A DNA stretch of 64,000 nucleotides from Astropecten irregularis (GCA_963971285.1 OZ020246.1:17219217-17283216), one strand, 5' to 3'; counted from the first letter of the stretch, positions 1-11,465 are shown. Made by a program: numbers and translations. The notes: generated by a model not told the origin, from the sequence alone.

Positions 1-331
1 CAGGTTCAAAAATTCAGATATATGATCTACACTGAAAATAAAAAGACACGTGTAATTTTGTTTTTCCTGAATTTTCCCCAGAAATGAGCAGGCAGTTTTC
101 AAAGATAGTGTTCAAAATATAAGGATTAGACTGCGTGCTGCCATATATAATACACATACAGTGTAAACCGGTATTGCATGATATGTAAAATATTACAGAT
201 TTCGCTATGCAGGCCGACTTCAGGCTCAAAAATTCAGATATATGATCTACACTGAAAATAAAAAGACACGTGTAATTTTGTTTTTCCTGAATTTTCCCCA
301 GAAATGAGCAGGCAGTTTTCAAAGATAGTGT

Positions 332-1090
332 TCAAAATATAGGATTGGACAGCGCGCTGTCATATATAATACACATACAGTGTAGCACGTCATATCGTGA
401 TTTATAAACCATTGCAGATTTCGCGAAGCAGGGCGACTTCAAGTTCAAAAATTCAGATATATGATCTACACTGAAAATAAAAAGACACGTGTAATTTTGT
501 TTTTCCTGAGTTTGCCCTAGAAATGAGCAGCCAGATTTCAAAGATCGTGTTCAAAATATAGAATTAGACTGCGTGCTGCCATGTATAGTACACATACAGT
601 TTAAAACGTCATAACGTGATTTATAAATCATTGCAGATTTCGCTAAGCAGGGCGACTTCAGGTTCAAAAATTCAGATATATGATCTACACTGAAAATAAA
701 AAGACACGTGTAATTTTGTTTTTCCTGAATTTTCCCCAGAAATGAGCAGGCAGTTTTCAAAGATAGTGTTCAAAATATAGGATTAGACTGCGTGCTGCCA
801 TATATAATACACTCATACAGTGTAAACCGGTATTGCATGATATGTAAAATATTACAGATTTCGCTATGCAGGCCGACTTCAGGCTCAAAAATTCAGATAT
901 AAGATCTACACTAAAAATAAAAAGACACGTGTAATTTTGTTTTTCCTGAGTTTCACCCAGAAATGAGCAGGCAGATTTTAAAGATCGTGTTCAAAATATA
1001 GGATTGGACAGCGCGCTGTCATATATAATACACATACAGTGTAGCACGTCATAACGTGATTTATAAACCATTGCAGATTTCGCGAAGCAG
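332..1090 (+). repeat. Segment duplicated at 3380-4139 (offset about 3048 bp)
   Basis: The monomer order here (GGATTGGACAG type, GAATTAGACTG type, 221-bp CCGG type, GGATTGGACAG type) recurs at 3380, 3599, 3818 and 4040 with only scattered substitutions. The tail of the first copy's last monomer leads into a composite unit, while the second leads into a plain monomer, so the duplication was broken by later exchange. Confidence 0.75.
770..990 (+). repeat. Divergent 'CCGG-type' monomer subfamily, 221-bp form
   Basis: Representative of a distinct monomer class in which the middle of the head reads GTAAACCGGTATTGCATG instead of GTAGCACGTCATAACGTG, followed by ATGTAAAATATTACAG and GCTATGCAGGCCGAC. 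Differences are clustered in about 50 bp, whereas the tail matches other monomers. This copy also has a 2-bp insertion (CACTCATAC versus CACATAC), which makes it 221 bp. The class recurs through the array, for example at about 3818, 6654, 14278, 16897, 31718, 41387, 49003, 53146 and 59919, so it is an old, stably propagated subtype. Confidence 0.85.
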
Positions 1091-1209
1091 GGCGACTTCA
1101 GGTTCAAAAATTCAGATATATGATCTACACTGAAAATAAAAAGACACGTGTAATTTTGTTTTTCCTGAGTTTGCCCCAGAAATGAGCAGCCAGATGTCAA
1201 AGATCGTGT
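991..1209 (+). repeat. Reference standard satellite monomer (219 bp)
   Basis: Representative full monomer. Dyad-rich features in order: a 12-bp perfect palindrome ACAGCGCGCTGT in the head, TATATAATAC, an inverted repeat CACGT-cata-ACGTG (1045-1058), the palindrome TTCGCGAA, and ACACGTGT. AATAAA occurs once per monomer within GAAAATAAAAAG. Its tail CCAGATGTC marks monomers that directly precede a composite unit. The length equals 3 x 73, so any frame open in one monomer stays in register in the next. That explains the recurrent open frames without invoking coding. Confidence 0.93.
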
Positions 1210-1226
1210 TCAAAATATAGGATTGG

Positions 1227-1503
1227 AAAAATCCTCATGCGCTTTAACAATGGTCCCATGCACAAACCTATGCACGAAGGTGGGAACTAGACCGAATCTT
1301 ACTGACTATGAGAAATATAATCCCGGACCATTTCATGTCACAACTCCTTTTTGTCCACGCAGGCTCTACGGGCTTGCCTATAAGCGTGGCATGAGCCAGT
1401 CGTCTTGCATAGTCAGTGACATATGGTCAAGTTCCCACCTTCGTAATATGGTTTGTATATGGGCTCATTGCTGAAGCGCGTTAGGATTTCGTTTTAGGGG
1501 GAG
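1227..1503 (+). repeat. Foldback module copy 1 (subfamily A; reference copy)
   Basis: A 277-bp block replaces about 68 bp of the monomer, between TAGGATTGG on the left and GATTTCGCTACGCAGG on the right. It contains an imperfect inverted repeat: left arm 1229-1312, right arm 1406-1489, 84 nt each, about 65 of 84 positions complementary by hand count. The longest uninterrupted stem is 15 bp (1274-1288 with 1430-1444, ACGAAGGTGGGAACT). The 93-nt loop carries a smaller hairpin (CCACGC at 1355-1360 with GCGTGG at 1384-1389, and AGGC with GCCT inside). AGGATTTCG is directly repeated around TTTTAGGGGG at the right end. An 83-codon frame (1223-1474) crosses it but begins with TTG and resembles no family I know. 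Copy 1 alone has TCTTGCAT for TCTGGCAT. Best reading: an ancient foldback or MITE-like insertion, or other palindromic DNA, captured by the satellite. Confidence 0.93.
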
Positions 1504-2312
1504 GATTTCGCTACGCAGGGCGACTTCAGTTTCGAAAAATTCAGATCTATGATCTACACTGAAAATAGAAAGACACGTGTAATTTTGTTTTTCCTGAGTT
1601 TGCCCTAGAAATGAGCAGCCAGATTTCAAAGATCGTGTTCAAAATATAGGATTTGACCGCGCGCTGCCATAAATAGTACACATACAGTGTAGAACGTCAT
1701 AACGTGATTTATAGATCATTGCAGATTTCGCTAAGCAGGGCGACTTCAGGTTCAAAAATTCAGATATATGATCTACACTGAAAATAAAAAGACACGTGTA
1801 ATTTTGTTTTCCCTGAATTTTCCCCACAAATGATCAGGCAGTTTTCAAAGATCGTGTTCAAAATATAGGATTAGACTGCGTGCTGCCATATATAGTACAC
1901 ATACAGTGTAGAACGTCATAACGTGATTTATAAATCATTGCAGATTTCGCTAAGCAGGGCGACTTCAGGCTCAAAAATTCAGATATATGATCTACACTGA
2001 AAATAAAAAGACACGTGTAATTTTGATTTTCCTGAATTTTCCACAGAAATGAGCAGGCAGTTTTCAAAGATCGTGTTCAAAATATAGGATAAGACTGCGT
2101 GCTGCCATATATAGTACACATACAGTGTAGAACGTCATAACGTGATTTATAAATCATTGCAGATTTCGCTAAGCAGGGCGACTTCAGGTTCAAAAATTCA
2201 GATATATGATCTACACTGAAAATAAAAAGACACGTGTAATTTTGTTTTTCCTGAGTTTGCCCCAGAAATGAGCAGCCAGATGTCAAAGATCGTGTTCAAA
2301 ATATAGGATTGG

Positions 2313-2589
2313 AAAAATCCTCATGCGCTTTAACAATGGTCCCATGCACAAACCTATGCACGAAGGTGGGAACTAGACCGAATCTTACTGACTATGAGAA
2401 ATATAATCCCGGACCATTTCATGTCACAACTCCTTTTTGTCCACGCAGGCTCTACGGGCTTGCCTATAAGCGTGGCATGAGCCAGTCGTCTGGCATAGTC
2501 AGTGACATATGGTCAAGTTCCCACCTTCGTAATATGGTTTGTATATGGGCTCATTGCTGAAGCGCGTTAGGATTTCGTTTTAGGGGGAG
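2313..2589 (+). repeat. Foldback module copy 2 (subfamily A)
   Basis: Same inverted-repeat module as copy 1, sharing TATGAGAAATA where all later copies have TATGACAAATA. The monomer body downstream has a 2-bp deletion (ATAGAAACACG), so this composite unit is 427 bp. The distance between copies 1 and 2 is 1,086 bp, one composite plus three monomers. Confidence 0.92.
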
Positions 2590-4494
2590 GATTTCGCTAC
2601 GCAGGGCGACTTCAGTTTCGAAAAATTCAGATCTATGATCTGCACTGAAAATAGAAACACGTGTAATTTTGTTTTCCCTGAGTTTGCCCTAGAAATGAGC
2701 AGCCAGATTTCAAAGATCGTGTTCAAAATATAGGATTTGACCGCGCGCTGCCATAAATAGTACACATACAGTGTAGAACGTCATAACGTGATTTATAAAT
2801 AATTGCAGATTTCGCTAAGCAGGGCGACTTCAGGTTCAAAAATTCAGATATATGATCTACACTGAAAATAAAAAGACACGTGTAATTTTGTTTTCCCTGA
2901 ATTTTCCCCAGAAATGATCAGGCAGTTTTCAAAGATCGTGTTCAAAATATAGGATTAGACTGCGTGCTGCCATATATAGTACACATACAGTGTAGAACGT
3001 CATAACGTGATTTATAAATCATTGCAGATTTCGCTAAGCAGGGCGACTTCAGGTTCAAAAATTCACATATATGATCTACACTGAAAATAAAAAGACACGT
3101 GTAATTTTGTTTTCCCTGAATTTTCCCCAGAAATGATCAGGCAGTTTTCAAAGATCGTGTTCAAAATATAGGATTGGATAGCGCGCTTTCATATATAATA
3201 CACATACAGTGTAGCACGTCATAACGTGATTTATAAATCATTGCAGATTTCGCTAAGCAGGGCGACTTCAGGCTCAAAAATTCAGATATATGATCTACAC
3301 TGAAAATAAAAAGACACGTGTAATTTTGATTTTCCTGAATTTTCCACAGAAATGAGCAGGCAGTTTTCAAAGATAGTGTTCAAAATATAGGATTGGACAG
3401 CGCGCTGTCATATATAATACACATACAGTGTAGCACGTCATATCGTGATTTATAAACCATTGCAGATTTCGCGAAGCAGGGCGACTTCAAGTTCAAAAAT
3501 TCAGATATATTATCTACACTGAAAATAAAAAGACACGTGTAATTTTGTTTTTCCTGAGTTTGCCCTAGAAATGAGCAGCCAGATTTCAAAGATCGTGTTC
3601 AAAATATAGAATTAGACTGCGTGCTGCCATGTATAGTACACATACAGTTTAAAACGTCATAACGTGATTTATAAATCATTGCAGATTTCGCTAAGCAGGG
3701 CGACTTCAGGTTCAAAAATTCAGATATATGATCTACACTGAAAATAAAAAGACACGTGTAATTTTGTTTTTCCTGAATTTTCCCCAGAAATGAGCTGGCA
3801 GTTTTCAAAGATAGTGTTCAAAATATAGGATTAGACTGCGTGCTGCCATATATAATACACTCATACAGTGTAAACCGGTATTGCATGATATGTAAAATAT
3901 TACAGATTTCGCTATACAGGCCGACTTCAGGCTCAAAAATTCACATATAAGATCTACACTAAAAATAAAAAGACACGTGTAATTTTGTTTTTCCTGAGTT
4001 TCACCCAGCAAATGAGCAGGCAGATTTTAAAGATCGTGTTCAAAATAAAAAATTGGACAGCGCGCTGTCATATATAATACACATACAGTGTAGCACGTCA
4101 TAACGTGATTTATAAACCATTGCAGATTTCGCGAAGCAGGGCGACTTCAAGTTCAAAAATTCAGATATATGATCTACACTGAAAATAAAAAGACACGTGT
4201 AATTTTGTTTTTCCTGAGTTTGCCCCAGAAATGAGCAGCCAGATTTCAAAGATCGTGTTCAAAATATAGGATTTGACCGCGCGCTGCCATATATAGTACA
4301 CATACAGTGTAGCACGTCATAACGTGATTTATAAATCATTGCAGATTTCGCGAAGCAGGGCGACTTCAGGTTCAAAAATTCAGATATATGATCTACACTG
4401 AAAATAAAAAGACACGTGCAATTTTGTTTTTCCTGAGTTTGCCCCAGAAATGAGCAGCCAGATGTCAAAGATCGTGTTCAAAATATAGGATTGG

Positions 4495-4771
4495 AAAAAT
4501 CCTCATGCGCTTTAACAATGGTCCCATGCACAAACCTATGCACGAAGGTGGGAACTAGACCGAATCTTAATGATTATGACAAATATAATCCCGGACCATT
4601 TCATGTCACAACTACTTTTTGTCCACGCAGGCTCTACGGGCTTGCCTATAAGCGTGGCATGAGCCAGTCGTCTGGCATAGTCAGTGACATATGGTCAAGT
4701 TCCCACCTTCGTAATATGGTTTGTATATGGGCTCATTGCTGAAGCGCGTTAGGATTTCGTTTTAGGGGGAG
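4495..4771 (+). repeat. Foldback module copy 3 (subfamily B)
   Basis: Module with the diagnostic changes CTTAATGATTATG in the left arm and CAACTACTTTTTG in the loop. The same haplotype recurs only in the copies at 7108 and 19317. Confidence 0.92.
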
Positions 4772-6019
4772 GATTTCGCTACGCAGGGCGACTTCAGTTT
4801 CGAAAAATTCAGATCTATGATCTACACTGAAAATAGAAAGACACGTGTAATTTTGTTTTTCCTGAGTTTGCCCTAGAAATGAGCAGCCAGATTTCAAAGA
4901 TCGTGTTCAAAATATAGGATTTGACCGCGCGCTGCCATAAATAGTACACATACAGTGTAGAACGTCATAACGTGATTTATAAATCATTGCAGATTTCGCT
5001 AAGCAGGGCGACTTCAGGCTCAAAAATTCAGATATATGATCTACACTGAAAATAAAAAGACACGTGTAATTTTGATTTTCCTGAATTTTCCACAGAAATG
5101 AGCAGGCAGTTTTCAAAGATCGTGTTCAAAATATAGGATAAGACTGCGTGCTGCCATGTATAGTACACATACAGTTTAAAACGTCATAACGTGATTTATA
5201 AATCATTGCAGATTTCGCTAAGCAGGGCGACTTCAGGTTCAAAAATTCAGATATATGATCTACACTGAAAATAAAAAGACACGTGTAATTTTGTTTTTCC
5301 TGAATTTTCCCCAGAAATGAGCAGGCACTTTTCAAAGATAGTGTTCAAAATATAGGATTAGACTGCGTGCTGCCATATATAATACACTCATACAGTGTAA
5401 ACCGGTATTGCATGATATGTAAAATATTACAGATTTCGCTAAGCAGGGCGACTTCAGGCTCAAAAATTCACATATATGATCTACACTGAAAATAAAAAGA
5501 CACGTGTAATTTTGTTTTCCCTGAATTTTCCCCAGAAATGAGAAGGCAGTTTTCAAAGATCGTGTTCAAAATATAGGATTGGATAGCGCGCTTTCATATA
5601 TAATACACATACAGTGTAGCACGTCATAACGTGATTTATAAATCATTGCAGATTTCGCTAAGCAGGGCGACTTCAGGCTCAAAAATTCAGATATATGATC
5701 TACACTGAAAATAAAAGACACGTGTAATTTTGATTTTCCTGAATTTTCCACAGAAATGAGCAGGCAGTTTTCAAAGATAATGTTCAAAATATAGGATTGG
5801 ACAGCGCGCTGTCATATATAATACACATACAGTGTAGCACGTCATATCGTGATTTATAAACCATTGCAGATTTCGCGAAGCAGGGCGACTTCAAGTTCAA
5901 AAATTCAGATATATGATCTACACTGAAAATAAAAAGACACGTGTAATTTTGTTTTTCCTGAGTTTGCCCCAGAAATGAGCAGCCAGATGTCAAAGATCGT
6001 GTTCAAAATATAGGATTGG

Positions 6020-6296
6020 AAAAATCCTCATGCGCTTTAACAATGGTCCCATGCACAAACCTATGCACGAAGGTGGGAACTAGACCAAATCTTACTGACT
6101 ATGACAAATATAATCCCGGACCATTTCATGTCACAACTCCTTTTTGTCCACGCAGGCTCTACGGGCTTGCCTATAAGCGTGGCATGAGCCAGTCGTCTGG
6201 CATAGTCAGTGACATATGGTCAAGTTCCCACCTTCGTAATATGGTTTGTATATGGGCTCATTGCTGAAGCGCGTTAGGATTTCGTTTTAGGGGGAG
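6020..6296 (+). repeat. Foldback module copy 4 (subfamily C)
   Basis: Module with the diagnostic GACCAAATC (others GACCGAATC) in the left arm. This is a silent change in the 83-codon frame. Confidence 0.92.
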
Positions 6297-7107
6297 GATT
6301 TCGCTACGCAGGGCGACTTCAGTTTCGAAAAATTCAGATCTATGATCTACACTGAAAATAGAAAGACACGTGTAATTTTGTTTTTCCTGAGTTTGCCCTA
6401 GAAATGAGCAGCCAGATTTCAAAGATAGTGTTCAAAATATAGGATTTGACCGCGCGCTGCCATAAATAGTACACATACAGTGTAGAACGTCATAACGTGA
6501 TTTATAAATCATTGCAGATTTCGCTAAGCAGGGCGATTTCAGGTTCAAAAATTCAGATATATGATCTACACTGAAAACAAAAAGACACGTGTAATTTTGT
6601 TTTCCCTGAATTTTCCCCAGAAATGATCAGGCAGTTTTCAAAGATCGTGTTCAAAATATAGGATTAGACTGCGTGCTGCCATATATAATACACTCATACA
6701 GTGTAAACCGGTATTGCATGATATGTAAAATATTACAGATTTCGCTATGCAGGCCGACTTCAGGCTCAAAAATTCAGATATAAGATCTACACTAAAAATA
6801 AAAAGACACGTGTAATTTTGTTTTTCCTGAGTTTGCCCCAGAAATGAGCAGCCAGATTTCAAAGATCGTGTTCAAAATATAGGATTTGACCGCGCGCTGC
6901 CATATATAGTACACATACAGTGTAGCACGTCATAACGTGATTTATAAATCATTGCAGATTTCGCGAAGCAGGGCGACTACAGGTTCAAAAATTCAGATAT
7001 ATGATCTACACTGAAAATAAAAAGACACGTGCAATTTTGTTTTTCCTGAGTTTGCCCCAGAAATGAGCAGCCAGATGTCAAAGATCGTGTTCAAAATATA
7101 GGATTGG

Positions 7108-7384
7108 AAAAATCCTCATGCGCTTTAACAATGGTCCCATGCACAAACCTATGCACGAAGGTGGGAACTAGACCGAATCTTAATGATTATGACAAATATA
7201 ATCCCGGACCATTTCATGTCACAACTACTTTTTGTCCACGCAGGCTCTACGGGCTTGCCTATAAGCGTGGCATGAGCCAGTCGTCTGGCATAGTCAGTGA
7301 CATATGGTCAAGTTCCCACCTTCGTAATATGGTTTGTATATGGGCTCATTGCTGAAGCGCGTTAGGATTTCGTTTTAGGGGGAG
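7108..7384 (+). repeat. Foldback module copy 5 (subfamily B)
   Basis: Same variant set as the copy at 4495, from which it is displaced by 2,613 bp in a tandem duplication. Confidence 0.92.
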
Positions 7385-8634
7385 GATTTCGCTACGCAGG
7401 GCGACTTCAGTTTCGAAAAATTCAGATCTATGATCTACACTGAAAATAGAAAGACACGTGTAATTTTGTTTTTCCTGAGTTTGCCCTAGAAATGAGCAGC
7501 CAGATTTCAAAGATCGTGTTCAAAATATAGGATTTGACCGCGCGCTGCCATAAATAGTACACATACAGTGTAGAACGTCATAACGTGATTTATAAATCAT
7601 TGCAGATTTCGCTAAGCAGGGCGACTTCAGGCTCAAAAATTCAGATATATGATCTACACTGAAAATAAAAAGACACGTGTAATTTTGATTTTCCTGAATT
7701 TTCCACAGAAATGAGCAGGCAGTTTTCAAAGATCGTGTTCAAAATATAGGATAAGACTGCGTGCTGCCATGTATAGTACACATACAGTTTAAAACGTCAT
7801 AACGTGATTTATAAATCATTGCAGATTTCGCTAAGCAGGGCGACTTCAGGTTCAAAAATTCAGATATATGATCTACACTGAAAATAAAAAGACACGTGTA
7901 ATTTTGTTTTTCCTGAATTTTCCCCAGAAATGAGCAGGCACTTTTCAAAGATAGTGTTCAAAATATAGGATTAGACTGCGTGCTGCCATATATAATACAC
8001 TCATACAGTGTAAACCGGTATTGCATGATATGTAAAATATTACAGATTTCGCTAAGCAGGGCGACTTCAGGCTCAAAAATTCACATATATGATCTACACT
8101 GAAAATAAAAAGACACGTGTAATTTTGTTTTCCCTGAATTTTCCCCAGAAATGAGAAGGCAGTTTTCAAAGATCGTGTTCAAAATATAGGATTGGATAGC
8201 GCGCTTTCATATATAATACACATACAGTGTAGCACGTCATAACGTGATTTATAAATCATTGCAGATTTCGCTAAGCAGGGCGACTTCAGGCTCAAAAATT
8301 CAGATATATGATCTACACTGAAAATAAAAGACACGTGTAATTTTGATTTTCCTGAATTTTCCACAGAAATGAGCAGGCAGTTTTCAAAGATAATGTTCAA
8401 AATATAGGATTGGACAGCGCGCTGTCATATATAATACACATACAGTGTAGCACGTCATATCGTGATTTATAAACCATATTGCAGATTTCGCGAAGCAGGG
8501 CGACTTCAAGTTCAAAAATTCAGATATATGATCTACACTGAAAATAAAAAGACACGTGTAATTTTGTTTTTCCTGAGTTTGCCCCAGAAATGAGCAGCCA
8601 GATGTCAAAGATCGTGTTCAAAATATAGGATTGG

Positions 8635-8911
8635 AAAAATCCTCATGCGCTTTAACAATGGTCCCATGCACAAACCTATGCACGAAGGTGGGAACTAGAC
8701 CAAATCTTACTGACTATGACAAATATAATCCCGGACCATTTCATGTCACAACTCCTTTTTGTCCACGCAGGCTCTACGGGCTTGCCTATAAGCGTGGCAT
8801 GAGCCAGTCGTCTGGCATAGTCAGTGACATATGGTCAAGTTCCCACCTTCGTAATATGGTTTGTATATGGGCTCATTGCTGAAGCGCGTTAGGATTTCGT
8901 TTTAGGGGGAG
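8635..8911 (+). repeat. Foldback module copy 6 (subfamily C)
   Basis: Carries GACCAAATC. Duplicate of the copy at 6020 (offset 2,615 bp, including a 2-bp insertion ACCATATTGC upstream). Confidence 0.92.
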
Positions 8912-10160
8912 GATTTCGCTACGCAGGGCGACTTCAGTTTCGAAAAATTCAGATCTATGATCTACACTGAAAATAGAAAGACACGTGTAATTTTGTTTTT
9001 CCTGAGTTTGCCCTAGAAATGAGCAGCCAGATTTCAAAGATAGTGTTCAAAATATAGGATTTGACCGCGCGCTGCCATAAATAGTACACATACAGTGTAG
9101 AACGTCATAACGTGATTTATAAATCATTGCAGATTTCGCTAAGCAGGGCGATTTCAGGTTCAAAAATTCAGATATATGATCTACACTGAAAACAAAAAGA
9201 CACGTGTAATTTTGTTTTCCCTGAATTTTCCCCAGAAATGATCAGGCAGTTTTCAAAGATCGTGTTCAAAATATAGGATTAGACTGCGTGCTGCCATATA
9301 TAATACACTCATACAGTGTAAACCGGTATTGCATGATATGTAAAATATTACAGATTTCGCTATGCAGGCCGACTTCAGGCTCAAAAATTCAGATATAAGA
9401 TCTACACTAAAAATAAAAAGACACGTGTAATTTTGTTTTTCCTGAGTTTCACCCAGAAATGAGCAGGCAGATTTTAAAGATCGTGTTCAAAATATAGGAT
9501 TGGACAGCGCGCTGTCATATATAATACACATACAGTGTAGCACGTCATAACGTGATTTATAAATCATTGCAGATTTCGCTAAGCAGGGCGACTTCAGGTT
9601 CAAAAATTCAGATATATGATCTACACTGAAAATAAAAAGACACGTGTAATTTTGTTTTCCCTGAATTTTCCCCAGAAATGAGAAGGCAGTTTTCAAAGAT
9701 CGTGTTCAAAATATAGGATTGGATAGCGCGCTTTCATATATAATACACATACAGTGTAGCACGTCATAACGTGATTTATAAATCATTGCAGATTTCGCTA
9801 AGCAGGGCGACTTCAGGCTCAAAAATTCAGATATATGATCTACACTGAAAATAAAAAGACACGTGTAATTTTGTTTTTCCTGAGTTTGCCCTAGAAATGA
9901 GCAGCCAGATTTCAAAGATCGTGTTCAAAATATAGGATTTGACCGCGCGCTGCCATATATAGTACACATACAGTGTAGCACGTCATAACGTGATTTATAA
10001 ATCATTGCAGATTTCGCGAAGCAGGGCGACTTCAGGTTCAAAAATTCAGATATATGATCTACACTGAAAATAAAAAGACACGTGTAATTTTGTTTTTCCT
10101 GAGTTTGCCCCAGAAATGAGCAGCCAGATGTCAAAGATCGTGTTCAAAATATAGGATTGG

Positions 10161-10437
10161 AAAAATCCTCATGCGCTTTAACAATGGTCCCATGCACAAA
10201 CCTATGCACGAAGGTGGGAACTAGACCAAATCTTACTGACTATGACAAATATAATCCCGGACCATTTCATGTCACAACTCCTTTTTGTCCACGCAGGCTC
10301 TACGGGCTTGCCTATAAGCGTGGCATGAGCCAGTCGTCTGGCATAGTCAGTGACATATGGTCAAGTTCCCACCTTCGTAATATGGTTTGTATATGGGCTC
10401 ATTGCTGAAGCGCGTTAGGATTTCGTTTTAGGGGGAG
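10161..10437 (+). repeat. Foldback module copy 7 (subfamily C)
   Basis: Carries GACCAAATC. It heads the first 1,305-bp higher-order unit. Confidence 0.92.
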
Positions 10438-11465
10438 GATTTCGCTACGCAGGGCGACTTCAGTTTCGAAAAATTCAGATCTATGATCTACACTGAAAAT
10501 AGAAAGACACGTGTAATTTTGTTTTTCCTGAGTTTGCCCTAGAAATGAGCAGCCAGATTTCAAAGATAGTGTTCAAAATATAGGATTTGACCGCGCGCTG
10601 CCATAAATAGTACACATACAGTGTAGAACGTCATAACGTGATTTATAAATCATTGCAGATTTCGCTAAGCAGGGCGACTTCAGGTTCAAAAATTCAGATA
10701 TATGATCTACACTGAAAACAAAAAGACACGTGTTATTTTGTTTTCCCTGAATTTTCCCCAGAAATGATCAGGCAGTTTTCAAAGATCGTGTTCAAAATAT
10801 AGGATTAGACTGCGTGCTGCCATATATAGTACACATACAGTGTAGAACGTCATAACGTGATTTATAAATCATTGCAGATTTCGCTAAGCAGGGCGACTTC
10901 AGGTTCAAAAATTCACATATATGATCTACACTGAAAATGAAAAGACACGTGTAATTTTGTTTTCCCTGAATTTTCCCCAGAAATGAGAAGGCAGTTTTCA
11001 AAGATCGTGTTCAAAATATAGGATTGGATAGCGCGCTTTCATATATAATACACATACAGTGTAGCACGTCATAACGTGATTTATAAATCATTGCAGATTT
11101 CGCTAAGCAGGGCGACTTCAGGCTCAAAAATTCAGATATATGATCTACACTCAAAATAAAAAGACACGTGTAATTTTGTTTTTCCTGAGTTTGCCCTAGA
11201 AATGAGCAGCCAGATTTCAAAGATCGTGTTCAAAATATAGGATTTGACCGCGCGCTGCCATATATAGTACACATACAGTGTAGCACGTCATAACGTGATT
11301 TATAAATCATTGCAGATTTCGCGAAGCAGGGCGACTTCAGGTTCAAAAATTCAGATATATGATCTACACTGAAAATAAAAAGACACGTGTAATTTTGTTT
11401 TTCCTGAGTTTGCCCCAGAAATGAGCAGCCAGATGTCAAAGATCGTGTTCAAAATATAGGATTGG

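Larger units (their letters stand above)
4259..9441 (+). repeat. Tandem duplication with 2,613-bp step
   Basis: The stretch from about 4259 to 6826 is repeated at about 6872 to 9441. Shared markers include ACGTGCAATTTTG before the first module (near 4418 and 7031), the order of subfamily B then C modules, the AAAATAAAAGACACG 2-bp deletion, and AGATAATGTTC. The offset grows to 2,615 bp after a 2-bp insertion near 8475. The right end is defined by a switch from GAGTTTGCCCCAG (near 6830) to GAGTTTCACCCAG (near 9448). Confidence 0.85.

Noticed and set aside
1076..1095. CENP-B box-like match in TTCGCGAAGCAGGGCG
   Set aside because: The TTCG start fits, but the conserved A and CGGG are not at the required spacing on the plus strand. 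I do not claim a CENP-B box.
1098..1112. tRNA-type B box (GGTTCAAAAATTC), suggesting a SINE origin
   Set aside because: Only GGTTC and one A agree with the consensus, and no A box lies at a suitable distance.
1484..1503. Telomere-like TTTTAGGGGG in the module
   Set aside because: Single occurrence per module, not tandem, and not the canonical hexamer.
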